Origin: Symsagittifera roscoffensis
Lineage: Eukaryota; Xenacoelomorpha; Acoela; Convolutidae
Direction: 5' to 3'
Assembly (NCBI RefSeq): GCF_963678635.1
Contig: NC_087064.1
Location: 38,058,706 to 38,122,705, forward strand
Length of the DNA: 64,000 nucleotides
The notes under the pieces were generated by a model. The model did not search any database. It had not been told where the DNA came from and worked only from the letters and a program-made list of their open reading frames with translations. Each line of letters opens with the position of its first letter. Within the stretch, counting starts at the first letter, position 1. The translations under genes and the position numbers were made by a program. Below are positions 1 to 10,624 of the stretch, piece by piece.

Positions 1-110
1 CTATCTCTTCCAAAATTTTTTTTCAATTTTTTGTTGTTTTTAAATAAATTTTAACGTATTTGATGTGAGAAAATGAAGCTCTATTAATCAATTCATTAAA
101 ATTTCTTCAG

Positions 111-439
111 AAAATACATTTGACTCTCAATTGGTAATTGATTATAAACAACACTTAGGTTACAACATCGAACTCGTTCGGAGACCAATGCCAATCCACG
201 AGGCCAGGAATCACGCGGTTGCTGTGGCACAGGGTCAGGTGGCGGTGTTTCTTCACGCGCGGCTGGAAGTTCTGACTGGGTGGCTGGAACCTATTTTGAC
301 CTCAATTGTAGTCGATGACAACTGGAACAGGGTGGCGGTTTTTGCGGCAGACGAAACAGGCGAGATTCAATTTCTAACACCAGAAACTATATATAAACGT
401 ACAATTCAAATTCAAAAACTCCTATTCAAATCAATAGGA
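111..439 (+). CDS. GalNAc-transferase-like gene, internal exon (GT-A catalytic domain, first part seen)
   Basis: This exon follows a clear 3' splice site (pyrimidine run ending ...TTCTTCAG at 101-110). It reads without a stop from about 113 to 463. The translation contains DSQLVIDYKQHLGYNIELVRR and later QGQVAVFLHARLEVLTGWLEP, which fits the GT-A domain of UDP-GalNAc:polypeptide N-acetylgalactosaminyltransferases (Golgi enzymes that start mucin-type O-glycans). In active members the second segment reads FLDAHCE, where DxH binds Mn2+ and UDP-GalNAc; here it reads FLHARLE, so the motif is HxR. The donor is uncertain: a GT at 440-441 keeps phase 0 with the next exon, but it is a weak site. Upstream exons, including the transmembrane anchor, lie left of the window. 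Confidence 0.75.
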
Positions 440-1001
440 GTGCTGACAACATCAGAAACGTGAATCTGGATTGCATTCGAACAGTTTCATTTTGTTCTCC
501 GCTTGTTGCTTGAGATTGAAGCATTTTTTTTAGCTCCCAGCCCTGAAAAAATTGCATTAACTTTTTTAGCAAACAGACACAGCAAAGGCTCACATGAGTA
601 CCTAAGCAGCTCGTATATTCAGGAGCGGATCTAGGATTTTTTTGAGGGGGGGGCGGATTTTCAAAAATTTTTCGAAAATTTTGACGACCTTTTTTTGTTT
701 AGGTCGAACAAATTGATTTTCCGAGCTCTTCTAAAGCACTAAAAGGTCCCTGCTTTTGCCAAATTTTGCCCCTGCGTATATTGGTCCTTTTCCTTGTGAA
801 AGAAAGGCCTCAACCATAAAAAGTTTGAAAATGGTTTCCCCGAAAGTTAACAAAAAAGTATCAATCAGGTATTTTTTTTCTAAGAATTATATGGGGTGAA
901 TCTTAGTGAAAAGTCCTACGCTTAAGCAAACATCTAGTTATCTTAGCTTTTCCTGGGTTCTAATTGGATAATATTTTAAAGAACACACCAACAACAAGCA
1001 G
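440..1001 (+). other. Intron of the GalNAc-transferase-like gene
   Basis: The intron is about 560 bases, AT-rich, and contains a truncated hAT-type repeat at 620-776. No other coding potential is seen. The next intron (1259-1602, 344 bases) has consensus ends and nothing else notable. Confidence 0.6.
620..776 (+). mobile_element. Truncated non-autonomous hAT-type element (G-run family)
   Basis: It begins CAGGAGCGGATCTAGG, the left terminus of the family that is complete at 12201-12604, followed by a G-run, a GGTCGAACAAATTGATTTT block and a GAGCTC block. It stops near GCCCCTGCG, so the right half is missing. Confidence 0.6.
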
Positions 1002-1258
1002 ATGGAACACATTCCTTGGCACCTGCAGACGGTTCCCGAGTGGAGTCTGGTCGAGGTGCAGCTCCACGAACTGGACACTCACACGCGCCAGCTGAGACTC
1101 CCAGACCCCCATCCAGACTCCAGTCCCATCCGCACACCCCTCTTCTTGTGGTCCATGTTTGCGATAAGCACTGAGTTCTATAAGAATATCGGAGGATACG
1201 AGACTAAAATGAAAAGCACATATTCGCGATCAGGAGAGGACGCTGAGTTCGGTTCGAG
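1002..1258 (+). CDS. GalNAc-transferase-like gene, internal exon (second half of GT-A domain)
   Basis: The acceptor is ...AACAAGCAG ending at 1001, or three bases earlier with an extra Gln. The donor is a consensus AG|GTGAGTG at 1258/1259. The translation holds SPIRTPLFLWSMFAISTEFY, KNIGGYETKM and SRSGEDAEFGSR. These correspond to the family segment around RTPTMAGGLFSID and WGGENLEISFRIW, which lines the donor and acceptor site. Catalytic landmarks are degraded here too: the GGENLE-type segment is replaced by SGEDAE. The exon ends in phase 2, and its last two bases (AG) join the first G of the next exon to make Arg. Confidence 0.78.
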
Positions 1259-1602
1259 GTGAGTGTATTTTACCATTTGCTCCTTTATTCGTTCGAAACA
1301 CTTAACTGAAAAAAGTTATGAAAGAGGTGTAATTTAATGAGGTGTATAATGATAGTAGTAATGCTGGAGAACAAATCTTAAAGAAGGGCCGAAAGGCTTT
1401 GATTCGCGCGTTGGTTTTTTATAGTTCTGCTTGTGTGAAGTAACTGTCAAAGTTGCATTTGAAACACGGTTTGAAAAACAGTGAATCATTTGAATGAAAA
1501 ATGTCGTTCAGAAAGTGTGTGATTGAAAACAACATATATCATATATCATATCACTAAGACTCGGCAGTTAATGCACATTTGTAATAAATTGTAGTGTTCC
1601 AG

Positions 1603-2323
1603 GGTGTGGAGATGTGGCGGGGAAATTTATGTGATACCCTGTGCCAAAATAACTCAATCCAATTTGCCACTTGGGGAGGATCACAAACTCAAGAAAAAAG
1701 ACATGGATTATAACCTGATGGTCATGGCCCATAGTTATGGCCTAGAAAACCATGAAATGTTCAAACTGTGGAATCGAGACTACGACCATTCAGTTTTGAC
1801 GGATGCTTCTGAGCTTCCTATACTGGACAGTAGCAAGTGTCCAAATATGAAAAGTTTCTCGTGGTTTCTGAACGAGATTGTTCCGGAAATGTGGGCTAAA
1901 GAATCTCTTTTAGCACTCGGAACAATCCGAGTTGCAAACAGCAGTTTCTGCATCGACAACTTTGAGGGAAACGAGCCGAGGTTGTACAGCTGTCACGGTA
2001 TGTCTTCACAGCGATTCATGTACTTAAAAGACCGTCTTCAAATTCAAAACGTGTTACGTAAGTGTATGGAAGTTTCCGAAAATGGTCAAGAGGTGGATGG
2101 GCAAATTCCGCTTATGCCAGTTCGTTATTGCAATGATGAAGAGGTGTGGCCGTATACACAATGGGAGTATGAGCCAAACAGGGGGAACATAGTTCACAAG
2201 GCGACTAGAAAGTGTCTCACCGTTGATGGAGAGCTTTCTTTAGGGACTAAATTAGTAATCAAACCTTGCGAGGAAGAAAAACACTCACAAAACAAACAGA
2301 GTTGGCATCTGGAGTTCATTTAG
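1603..2323 (+). CDS. GalNAc-transferase-like gene, terminal exon (end of GT-A domain plus ricin-type lectin domain)
   Basis: The acceptor is GTGTTCCAG at 1594-1602. The joined frame reads SR-VWRCGGEIYVIPCAKI, matching the family RIWQCGGxxxIxPCS block that follows the catalytic site. A linker region (about 1660-1900) follows. Then a C-terminal ricin B-type lectin domain (about 1910-2320) has CIDNF, RKCMEV and RKCLTVDG, the Cys-containing starts of the alpha, beta and gamma repeats, and ends QSWHLEFI before a TAG stop. The lectin domain normally binds GalNAc on already glycosylated substrates. Exon phase and length agree with the previous exon, so the gene looks intact at this end. The unusual catalytic residues upstream make it either a diverged or a non-catalytic member. 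Confidence 0.82.
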
Positions 2324-2359
2324 CACTAATAGGTTAACCTATTCAAGTCGTTGGTTCTT

Positions 2360-2392
2360 AATAAACTCGACCAGTTTGTTAGATCAAATAAA
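2360..2392 (+). promoter_or_regulatory. Polyadenylation signals of the GalNAc-transferase-like gene
   Basis: Two AATAAA hexamers at 2360-2365 and 2387-2392 lie 37 and 64 bases after the stop codon, so the 3' UTR is short. Confidence 0.6.
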
Positions 2393-2622
2393 AATCTCCA
2401 ATTCATAACTACTGCTGTGATTTATACCTTTTTTGTTAACGGTGTCGGGCATTTTTTAAAAGTAGGAAAATCATAATTTTGACAATGGAAAATGTATCAT
2501 TCATGATAGTGGCTGGCCGATTATTGTTATCGCCGCTGGAAGCAATCAAAAGATTATACTTAATAGAGACAGTGCCAAAAAAACTTTTCAGCTGTAATTT
2601 TATCAGAACTCGCCGGTATATC

Positions 2623-3027
2623 CAGTGGCGGATTTAGGATTTTCTCGAGGGGGGGGGGTGCGAATTTTAAAAAAAAATTCGAAATTTTTGTCGACCTGTT
2701 ATTAGGTCGACCAAATTGATTTTTCGAGCTCTCCCAGAGCACTAAAAAGTCCCTGTTTTGGCCAAATTTACTGCGCCGCAAGCAAAATTTTGAAAAAACA
2801 GGCCAAAGAATTTTTTGGCACTTTATCGAAAATTTTGACCAAAAAATTGCGTTTTTTCGGCGCGCTTCCCCCCTCAAAATTAATATTTATTGGCGCCGAA
2901 GGCGCCTTCAGAAAATGTTAGGGTCCGTCATCAAAAATGGATATTTCAAAATAGTACAAAGGGTCGGCAGGGGGTCAAATCCCTGAGGGAAGCATCCCCC
3001 CCCCCCTGAGGGGGGCATCCGCCCCTT
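2623..3027 (+). mobile_element. Non-autonomous hAT-type element (MITE), nearly full length
   Basis: The left end is CAGTGGCGGATTTAGG and the right end is GCATCCGCCCCTT, an inverted match. The internal blocks match 12201-12604 in the opposite orientation: G-run, GGTCGACCAAATTG, GAGCTCTCC, TGCGCCGCA, GGCGCCGAAGGCGCC and a C-run. An 8-base direct repeat TATATCCA is present at 2617-2624 and 3028-3035; it overlaps the element's CA, so the exact boundary is ambiguous by two bases. No transposase is encoded. Confidence 0.7.
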
Positions 3028-3699
3028 TATATCCAACTTGCCTAATTTTTCAAATTCGTATTTTTTTAATGTCGTGATCAAGAGGTACTCAAGGCGTGAA
3101 ATTAGGTTTCAATTTATGAAGAAATGCACCCTATTCTTTTTTAATTGTCGAAAACAAACTTCACAATATAAATAAATCTGACCGGCTAATTTTTTCGAGT
3201 CTTCTAAAAGATTGGTCAGCTAAAAAAAAACAGTTCTGCTAAAATCCCTAACACCAATTGTCTTAATTGGGGAAGCTTAACCCAAGACTGAGCGCCTTTT
3301 TAAATCTGTCAATCATTCATGCATCAGTTCATTACTTTGGTCAGCCAAAAGACTCATTTTTCAGTTTTAATTTTGAAAGATTGGTCTGCTAAACAATCGG
3401 ACCCGATTCATTAAGTCATTGCGCCACACCTGAAAACTTAAACAAAATAAGGGTCGGCGCATTTTGACAGAGAAACCTACGACAGAGAAACTTCTTTTGC
3501 GTTTTAGGAAATCCAAGAAAAATTTATTTTTGAAGTGTTTTTAAAAACAATTTAGCTTCATATTTTTTATTAATCTTAAAAAAGACCTGATCAAAATATG
3601 GCGTTTCCACATGCCCTGGAAACATTGACAAAATTGTGAAAGCGAGACATAAAAATGAAAATCGAAACATAAACTGTTAAAACTAAATTTCGAATATGA
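3028..3699. other. AT-rich non-coding stretch
   Basis: I see no ORF with recognisable content and no clear repeat boundaries. Short runs such as a repeated AGATTGGTC(A/T)GCTAAA occur near 3210 and 3375. Confidence 0.4.
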
Positions 3700-4535
3700 A
3701 CAAAGATGCTCGTATGAAAGGCAAAGCCCTGAAGTTTCCGACAGACTTTTAAGGTTTATGGAGCAGTAATTACCTTAAAAAAATTAAATGTAAAAAAATA
3801 AAATGAATTTTTTTTCTTAAATTTGAAAATCATCCACCCATACGCCATAATAAGTACAAAAGGATGAATTTTCATCGGGGTAACAAAACAATTATGGAAA
3901 AAAGCTTCTTTCAACCAATTTGGAACAATTTCTGAGACGGATTAAATCTCCGCTGACGCGTTGATAGCTAAAAGGAACACACAGTATTGCCCATTTTAAT
4001 TGATAACCGATGTTAATGAAACAACAAAACTGCTCGTAAATCTGGGCAAAGCCTTGAATATTCCGACTGCACTTAAAGTCATTTGATATTTTTTGCTGAC
4101 TAATTGATAAAATTGTTTAGAAAAAAAAGAAGTTTTTGTTTCAATTTTTCTTCTTTTTATCTCTCCGCATGCTATTGTAATTTACAAAAGGTTTGTATAG
4201 CGCCTCGTATTGTGATAATAGGACTAAATAGCTGGCCTCAATTTTTTTGGAATGCATTTTTTCGTTTCTTTTGCGTGTTACAAATACGCAATATATTGCA
4301 CTTTAATTATCCCAAGTTGGTGAAATTAGCCATTTTCAAACGCCAGTAACTTCAGAAAAATGAACAGAGTTGAAATAATTTTTTGAATTTGAACTTAGGA
4401 TAACAATATATCTCGGATGGTGTAAAAAGTTCCGTCAAAAAACGCTCAGTGAACAAGTCGATATTGATATTGACTTAATAAAAAACCACACCAAGCATAA
4501 ATATTCCACAATCTCTTCAAAAGTCGGAACAAAAA
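3700..4535 (-). repeat. Family B repeat, decayed reverse copies
   Basis: Two stretches start with the reverse complement of the family B right end: ...GCTCGTATGAAAGGC... near 3709, and GGGCAAAGCCTTGAATATTC near 4045. The second ends with AAAAGTCGGAACAAAAA near 4533, the reverse complement of the family's left end. They resemble the forward copies at 9195-10230 and 11106-11637 but are more diverged. Confidence 0.5.
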
Positions 4536-5757
4536 TTCCTAAAGTGTATCAGACAAAATTTCCAATTAAGGTCATTCAAAAATTCTCAAATCGTGTCATA
4601 ATGTTGACAGTGAAACAAATGACTCAAAACAAATTTTTATTTCCGTTTTTGAATTGTTCATTTTATTTTTTGTGAAAAAACTGCCTATAAGTCACAAACG
4701 GGAATCAAATTTTCCAAAGAACGTAACTTTTTTTGCAGTTGAACAATTTTCGTCTCCGACTTTTGAAAATGGGGAGAAGCGTTGTTTTCACCTGTGCTTT
4801 CGTATTTTTTTCTTTGTTTCTTCACGCAAAATCTTGTACCACAAAATCTTGAGTGATAAATTATACTAAAGTTTGAACGATATTAGAAAATTATCTAATC
4901 GAGTAACTTTCGTTTTTAAAAATTGTTTGCTTAAGCTCAGAAAGTTTCCACTAAAATGAAAACCATTTTTAATAGCTTCATTTAGAGCCTCCTTGTCGAC
5001 AAAAAATTTCAAAAAAAAGTATCATAAAGACAGTGCAAAAAAACTTATTACAAAATGGTTTAATTTTTTTCTCATTTTTAGTTTGATGTTCATGTTTTGA
5101 AAAGAACGTTTGGCGATTAAAATTCTACACGCATCTGTATAGTCATTACTCCACACTACGCTCAAAAACTACACTAAATTAAAGAAAAGAAGAAAAAAAT
5201 TGTTTCAAACTTTTTCATGTGTCTGGTCGGAACCTTCTGTGCTACTTGCACAGAAAGCAATTACCCTTGTTTTATTTGGGCGCTGTTGCATTTTAAACTA
5301 ATTTTTGTTTAAATAGTATCCTATAACAAAGAACATCCTACATTAGAAACATCTTATTTAATATTGAGTTGTGTGGTTTCAGCTATGTAAATGTTTTGTT
5401 TATCGATAGGCAAAAACTGCTCACACGAAAAAACTTGTTCCAATACAAATTTCAAACATAAATCAAAAACCTACTATTTCCAAATTCTTTTTTCTGTGAA
5501 AACTCAGGGAAACTTACTTGTCTTTTAGTAAGTTTCCCTCATTTTTAGGACAAAAGCATTATATTGTCGTTTTGGGATAAAGAGTTATCTTAAAGTCAAC
5601 TGTAAGTCTAACATTTTATGCTGCTGAGATTGGAACTGGTCTGGATGTTTATGGAGAACAACTCCTTTCAAGAATACTGTTCTGCCAAAACGCCCGGCGC
5701 TAAAGATGCATTAATTGTGAGAAATATATCAAAAAACGTTGTGCTTACCTGATACCT
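4536..5757. other. AT-rich non-coding stretch
   Basis: I see no supported gene, only low-complexity AT sequence with scattered short ORFs of no recognisable content. Confidence 0.4.
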
Positions 5758-6010
5758 TATTTAAAATCAGAAGCTAGTGCAAATTTTTGCGTCAAACATG
5801 GCAATGTTATCCGAGTAACTTCAAAAACATTACGCTGCAGCAATAAAAACTATACAGAGAGCGGATTCAAGAATTAATCCTATTTTTGATCGAAAATATC
5901 ATTCGGGATGATGATTGGCGTAATTATTACTCAAAGCTAATACAACTGTTACTTTTAAGTAACTTCCCGCAATGAGATTCCGTTGATAGAAATCAATTAT
6001 ATTTGATTTC
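5758..6010. repeat. Dispersed repeat C, copy 1
   Basis: It begins TTTAAAATCAGAAGCTAGTG and continues through TTATCCGAGTAACTTC and GATGATGATTGGC. The same order of blocks recurs at 10321-10600. Non-coding, function unknown. Confidence 0.6.
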
Positions 6011-6240
6011 AGGGTCTGTGGCTATAAAATTCTAAAATATACGATTATAATGAATTAAAAGTCAATTATAAAACAACCCGTACCTCTTTTTTCAGAAAAA
6101 ATTTCTAAATTTCAGATCTAAAATTTAAAGGGTCTGTCGCTATAAAATTCAAAACATACGATTTTAATAAATTAAAAGTCTTTTATAAAAGAACCCGTAC
6201 CTCTTTTTAGTCAGAAAAACTATCTAAATTTCAGATCTGA
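6011..6240. repeat. Tandem duplication of a ~115-bp segment
   Basis: Two adjacent copies begin AGGGTCTGT(G/C)GCTATAAAATTC (about 6011 and 6129) and both end in TCTAAATTTCAGATCT. They differ by scattered substitutions and small indels. Confidence 0.65.
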
Positions 6241-6970
6241 AATGTGTTGTAAAATCTAAAGTAAGGCTTGGATGCTTTAAGAATCTGTAAGTTCAGATCT
6301 GAAATTTTGTTTTTCTTGGTTAATTCAGATCTGAAAAATCTATTTCAGATCTTATTTCAGAGCTGAAATTTAGTTTTTATTGGTCATTTCAGATCTGAAA
6401 AATTAATGATTCTGACACAATTTTTGCTATTTTTGATACTTTAGTATTCGATAGCTTCTGCTAGCTAATAGCAGTTTCTCAGCAAAATCTTAAATCGGAG
6501 ACTGCCAAAAAATGTATCCTCAGGCATAAAATAAAAATTGGAAACGCATCAGTAGCGCATGGAAACCAAAAATTAGACAGGTCTTCTAACAGTTTTTGAA
6601 AAGTTTTTAACACAATTGAACAAAAAAATTAGTAAAAAAACAGTTTGTGAAATATTCGGAAGTTTTTTTTACTAATCTGCTGATTAAAATAAACATAATT
6701 GTGTATTGCAGAAACATAAAAAAACTCAATTGTTTGCTCGAAATGCACAAACTATACTTCAACAAAAGGTGTCTCAGATCTAATTTTAGATCTGAAATTT
6801 TGTTTTTCAAAGTTGTTTCAGATCTGAAAATTTCTATTTCAGATCTGCAATTTTCAATATCTCATCAAGATTTGAAATAAAAAGTATCAGATCTGAGAAT
6901 CAACTTATGTAAGATATAAAGGATTTCAGATCTAAGAATCAGCATATGTAAGAAATAAAGAATTTCAAAT
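6107..6970. repeat. Cluster of TTTCAGATCTGAAA-type palindromes
   Basis: About a dozen perfect or near-perfect copies of the palindrome core CAGATCTG occur in roughly 860 bases, often extended to TTTCAGATCTGAAA. Sites lie near 6110, 6233, 6295, 6325, 6345, 6388, 6776, 6818, 6840, 6888 and 6926. Spacing is irregular, so this is not a simple tandem array. Confidence 0.65.
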
Positions 6971-7019
6971 CTTGCACAGAAAGTCCCTTGGGTACGTGAA
7001 ATAAAGTAGAAATCAGTTT

Positions 7020-7490
7020 AATCCATTATAAAGGATTATAATAGATTTTTATGAGTAAGAGCGTAAATTTTCCAAAGACCTAAAGCAAACTTTTAAGACT
7101 TGATCGTTGCAAAATGTGTTTTGCATTTGGCTACAGCAAAAAGTTGTATTGTTTTCTACTTTTCTTTTTTCTACTTATCTCCCCTTCCCTTTGAAAACTT
7201 GAACTAACTCCCCCTATTCTTAGTTCCTTCTTTTGCAACCACCTCCCATTCCCCACCTCTAGACGGAGGGTTGGGTAGGGGGGGTTGAGGAAAGTGTGGT
7301 GGGGCAAGTTGGGGTAGGGTAAGTGGGGGTAGGATAAGTGGGGGTGGGGTAGATTGGAGTGGGGTGGGGGAGGGGATAGGTGGAGTGTGGGTAGGTGTGC
7401 TGATAAACGTGGGGAGAGGTGGGTGTAAGTTTTAGCGTGTTTATCTTGGATGTTAGAACAAAAAAATCTTGGGCTTAAATAATGATTGCA
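7020..7490. repeat. Dispersed repeat D, copy 1, with G-rich tract
   Basis: It carries GCATTTGGCTACAG, CTCCCCTTCCC and a ~180-base tract (7262-7440) of GGGG/GTGGGG runs on the + strand. The order of blocks matches copy 2 (10914-12075), except that copy 2 is interrupted by a family B element. Confidence 0.6.
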
Positions 7491-7629
7491 AGTTTTCCAT
7501 CCTGATAGTTTGTTTCTGAAGCATAGCACCTAAGTAAAAGTTTTTTAGACGTTTCTGTTGTGCGAAAAAAAATTAAAGAAATTTTATCAACAAAGTTTTT
7601 TATCAAAAAAAAATTCCATCAGAACTTGA

Positions 7630-8055
7630 GTCGCAATGATCGCAACATATTTAATTTGGGTCACGCAAAGTCGCAACATGTCTGTTTTGGGTCGTGCAAA
7701 GTCGCAACATATCTGTTTAGGGTCGCGCAAAGTCGCGCAAATATTTCGGTCGCACAAAGTCGCAACATACCCATTTTGAGTCGAAATGGTCGAAACAAAC
7801 ATACCTAATTTGGGTCGCGAAACGTCGCAATATACCCTATTTGGGTCGCTCAAAGTCGCAACATATCATCTTTGGGTAAATTTTCTTCGGTCGCAAAAAA
7901 TCCATTTTGAGCCGCAATGGTCGCAACATACCCATTTTGAGTTGCAATGACCGCAACATACCCATTAAGAGTCGCAATGGTAGCAACATACCCATTTTGA
8001 GTTGCAATGGTCGCAACATACCCATTTAGAGTCGCAATGGTCGCAACATAATTCC
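7630..8055. repeat. 30-bp minisatellite
   Basis: A tandem array of about 13-14 imperfect units. The most regular part (7905-8050) repeats CGCAACATACCCATTTTGAG plus ~10 bases, with a 30-base period. The 30-base period is divisible by three, so several frames on both strands stay open across the array; these ORFs are periodicity effects, not evidence of a gene. Confidence 0.8.
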
Positions 8056-9194
8056 CCGACCTCGAGCCGAGTTGCAATGAGAAAAAATAGTTTCAAGAGA
8101 GAACTCACAAATATTGAGTTCCAGGGAATTCTTTTAGAATATGCGAAGAAAAATCAACGCAGATTTGAATAAAGAAAACAAACGTTGCCACAATGCTCTG
8201 TCATTTCAACGAATCTCAAACTTTCGTTGTGGTCCCGGGATGACCGAAACTTCTTATCATACAATTCCCATATATGAGAAATTTCTTGTCATACAATTCC
8301 ATACAATGCCATACGTAAAGAAAACTGTATGAAATCTCTATGATAAACGTTTTTCCATAAATGAAAATTGTATGATAGGTGTTTTTCCATAAACCAAAAA
8401 GTTTGATTTTTTCTTTTTAAATTTATTTCAGAAAAATTTTTGGTTGTTATTGCAGCCGAACACAAGTGACAAAGACCTTGGTTACTCAAAGCACCATAGG
8501 TTGGACGGTCTTTGCATTTGCAATGCATAGAAAACAACCTGAGTTCGGCTGTCTTTCACAATTGATATAACAAAAGCAACAAACTTTTAGTTTTTGGTAA
8601 AATTTTTCAATGATGATTATTTTAAAATTTTGAATTTTAAACTATCAGACATTGATCAAGGCATATATAAACTTCCCATGCAACGGAAATAGGAATTTTT
8701 AGCGTTTTTGAAGAAAAAAATTAAGTCAAAAGAAAATAAAAGCCAATATTATCGTAACCAGGACTACGTTATGCACACAAAAAATTAAATTTTGCTTGCA
8801 AATTTTTTTTTTCGAAAAATGTTTGTTTGCGTACGAAATTCGATTTGCGGTTGAAAACAAAGCAAAAAAAAATTGGGCCAAATTTTCAAAATTACCTCGA
8901 AAAAACTTTTTGTGCTGCCATCAAAAAAATGCCAGTCATACAATTTCCATTTGATGAATGTCCAGTTCGTAAATAATGTCTCAGGTAAACATGACCCACA
9001 GCTAATTTTAATTCAGGCTGTGTATACCGCCTAAAACATTTTGCGCCGTCAAAAAATTTTAAATCAAACAACTGAAACCCCTTTGAATGGCCTCTCAGCT
9101 CGAAAAATATTAGTTTGAGTTTGTTCGAAAACTTTTGTTCACAACTAATGGAATTATTTGTAGGATAACAGTGGCAAAAATGCTGACCTTTTTT
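8056..9194. other. Non-coding stretch with one possible hairpin
   Basis: I find no gene. At 8453-8552 two nested inverted repeats occur: CAGCCGAAC with GTTCGGCTG, and inside them CAAAGACC with GGTCTTTG. Near 8260-8400 there are also repeated ATACAATTCC/GTATGAAA-type words in both orientations. Confidence 0.4.
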
Positions 9195-9705
9195 GTTCCG
9201 ACTTTCCTAACGAAAATAACGGAATATTTGTGCTCGGGTTGGGTTTTTCTTCAGACAAATTTCGACTTTTTGTCTAGCCATTTTTGACAATTTTTTTAAA
9301 ATGATTCGAAAAGTGTTGTTGTCCTGAGCTTAAATTTGAAAAAAAAAACATTTCACCTGTGATCATTTTTCGTAAAGTTATGGGGGTTTAAAGGTTGCCT
9401 TTTTGACCAGTTTGGGACAATTAACGTGCAATAAATTTCGCACTATTTCGCGTAGAATCTGGCTTAGAAATCCAAATTGGTTGAAAGCAGAAGGTTTGCC
9501 ATAATTGATTTGTTACAAGGAGCGAAATTTATTAGTTTGTACTTTATATGGCGTGAGGGGGATGATTTTCTCAAAAAATCCCAAATTTTAGAAGAAAAAA
9601 AATTATTTTTTTTCTTCATTTATTATTCTTATGATATTACAGCTGCATAGACCTTAAAAAGCAGTCGGAACATTCATGGCTTTGACCTGATACGAGCAGT
9701 CTTGT
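9195..9705 (+). mobile_element. Family B repeat, forward copy 1
   Basis: It starts GTTCCGACTTTCC and ends GATACGAGCAGTCTTGTT, directly abutting the next copy. It contains ACGGAATATTTGTGCTCGGG, TCACCTGTGATCATTTTT, TATGGGGGTTTAAA and the 3' block with AGTCGGAACATTC. It has no coding capacity. Confidence 0.65.
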
Positions 9706-10230
9706 TGTTCCGATTTGTCGAAAGTAACGGAATATTTGTGCTCGGTGTGGGTTTTTTTTTCTTCGGACAAATGTTGACTTTTTAACTAACCATTTTGACG
9801 GAATTTTTTTATATCGTTTGAAAGCTATTGTTGTTCTGAGTTCAAATTTGAAAAGATATTTCACCTGTGATCATTTTTTGTAAAATTATGGGGGTTTAAA
9901 AATTGCAATTTTGGCCAATTTGGGACAATTAACGCGCGATATATTTCGCGCTACTAACGCGCAAGCGGAGAGTTAATCCGTCTTAAAATCGTTCCAATTT
10001 GGTTGAAAGAAGCTTAATTGCCATAATTGATTTGTTACAAGGAACGAAATCTATCCTTTTGTATTTTATATGGCGTGTGGGGTGATGATTTTCATTAAAA
10101 AAATCAATTTAAAAAAAAATGTTTCATATTATTTTATTTCATTTATATTTTTAGTATTATTACTGCTCCATAAAACCTTAAAAGGCAGTCAAAACATTCA
10201 GGGCTTCGAGCTGATACGAGCAGTCTTGTT
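9706..10230 (+). mobile_element. Family B repeat, forward copy 2 (head-to-tail with copy 1)
   Basis: Same block order as copy 1, plus AACGCGCGATATATTTCGCG, a short palindrome also present in copy 3. It ends ...CTGATACGAGCAGTCTTGTT at 10230. The pair forms a perfect head-to-tail dimer. Confidence 0.68.
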
Positions 10231-10320
10231 CGGTTTTAAAATCAAGATTGTTCTAAATGAAGAAAATAAAATGCATTCAATTCTCAGTTATTCAACGGCG
10301 TTGAGCTTAATTGATTCCTC

Positions 10321-10600
10321 ATTTAAAATCAGAAGCTAGTGCAGATTTTTGTGTCATGCATTGCGGTAATTTCTCTTCATGTTATCCGAGTAACTTCAAA
10401 AACATTAGGCTGCAGCAATAAAAAAAATCTATACAGAAAACGGCTTCAAGATTTAATCCTGATTTTGAGGGAAAAGTCATTCGGAATGATGATTGGCATA
10501 ATTATTTCTCAAAGTTAATACATCATATACTTTTCAGTAACTTTCCACAATGAACCTCTATAGATAAAAATTGATTGCATTGGATTTTCAAAGTCTGTCC
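10321..10600. repeat. Dispersed repeat C, copy 2
   Basis: It matches 5758-6010 block for block (TTTAAAATCAGAAGCTAGTG through CTTTCCACAATGA), with small insertions. Confidence 0.6.
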
Positions 10601-10624
10601 ACAACTCTAAAACAATCAATAATG

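Noticed and set aside
7131-7529. Minus-strand 132-codon Pro/His/Leu-rich frame
   Set aside because: It is the translation of the G-rich low-complexity tract in repeat D.
7560-8060. CRISPR-like array
   Set aside because: The 30-bp units are contiguous with no unique spacers, in eukaryotic DNA; it is a minisatellite.
7587-8077. Several overlapping frames with repeated GYVATIATQN-type peptides
   Set aside because: They arise from the 30-bp minisatellite period being a multiple of three and occur in multiple frames on both strands.
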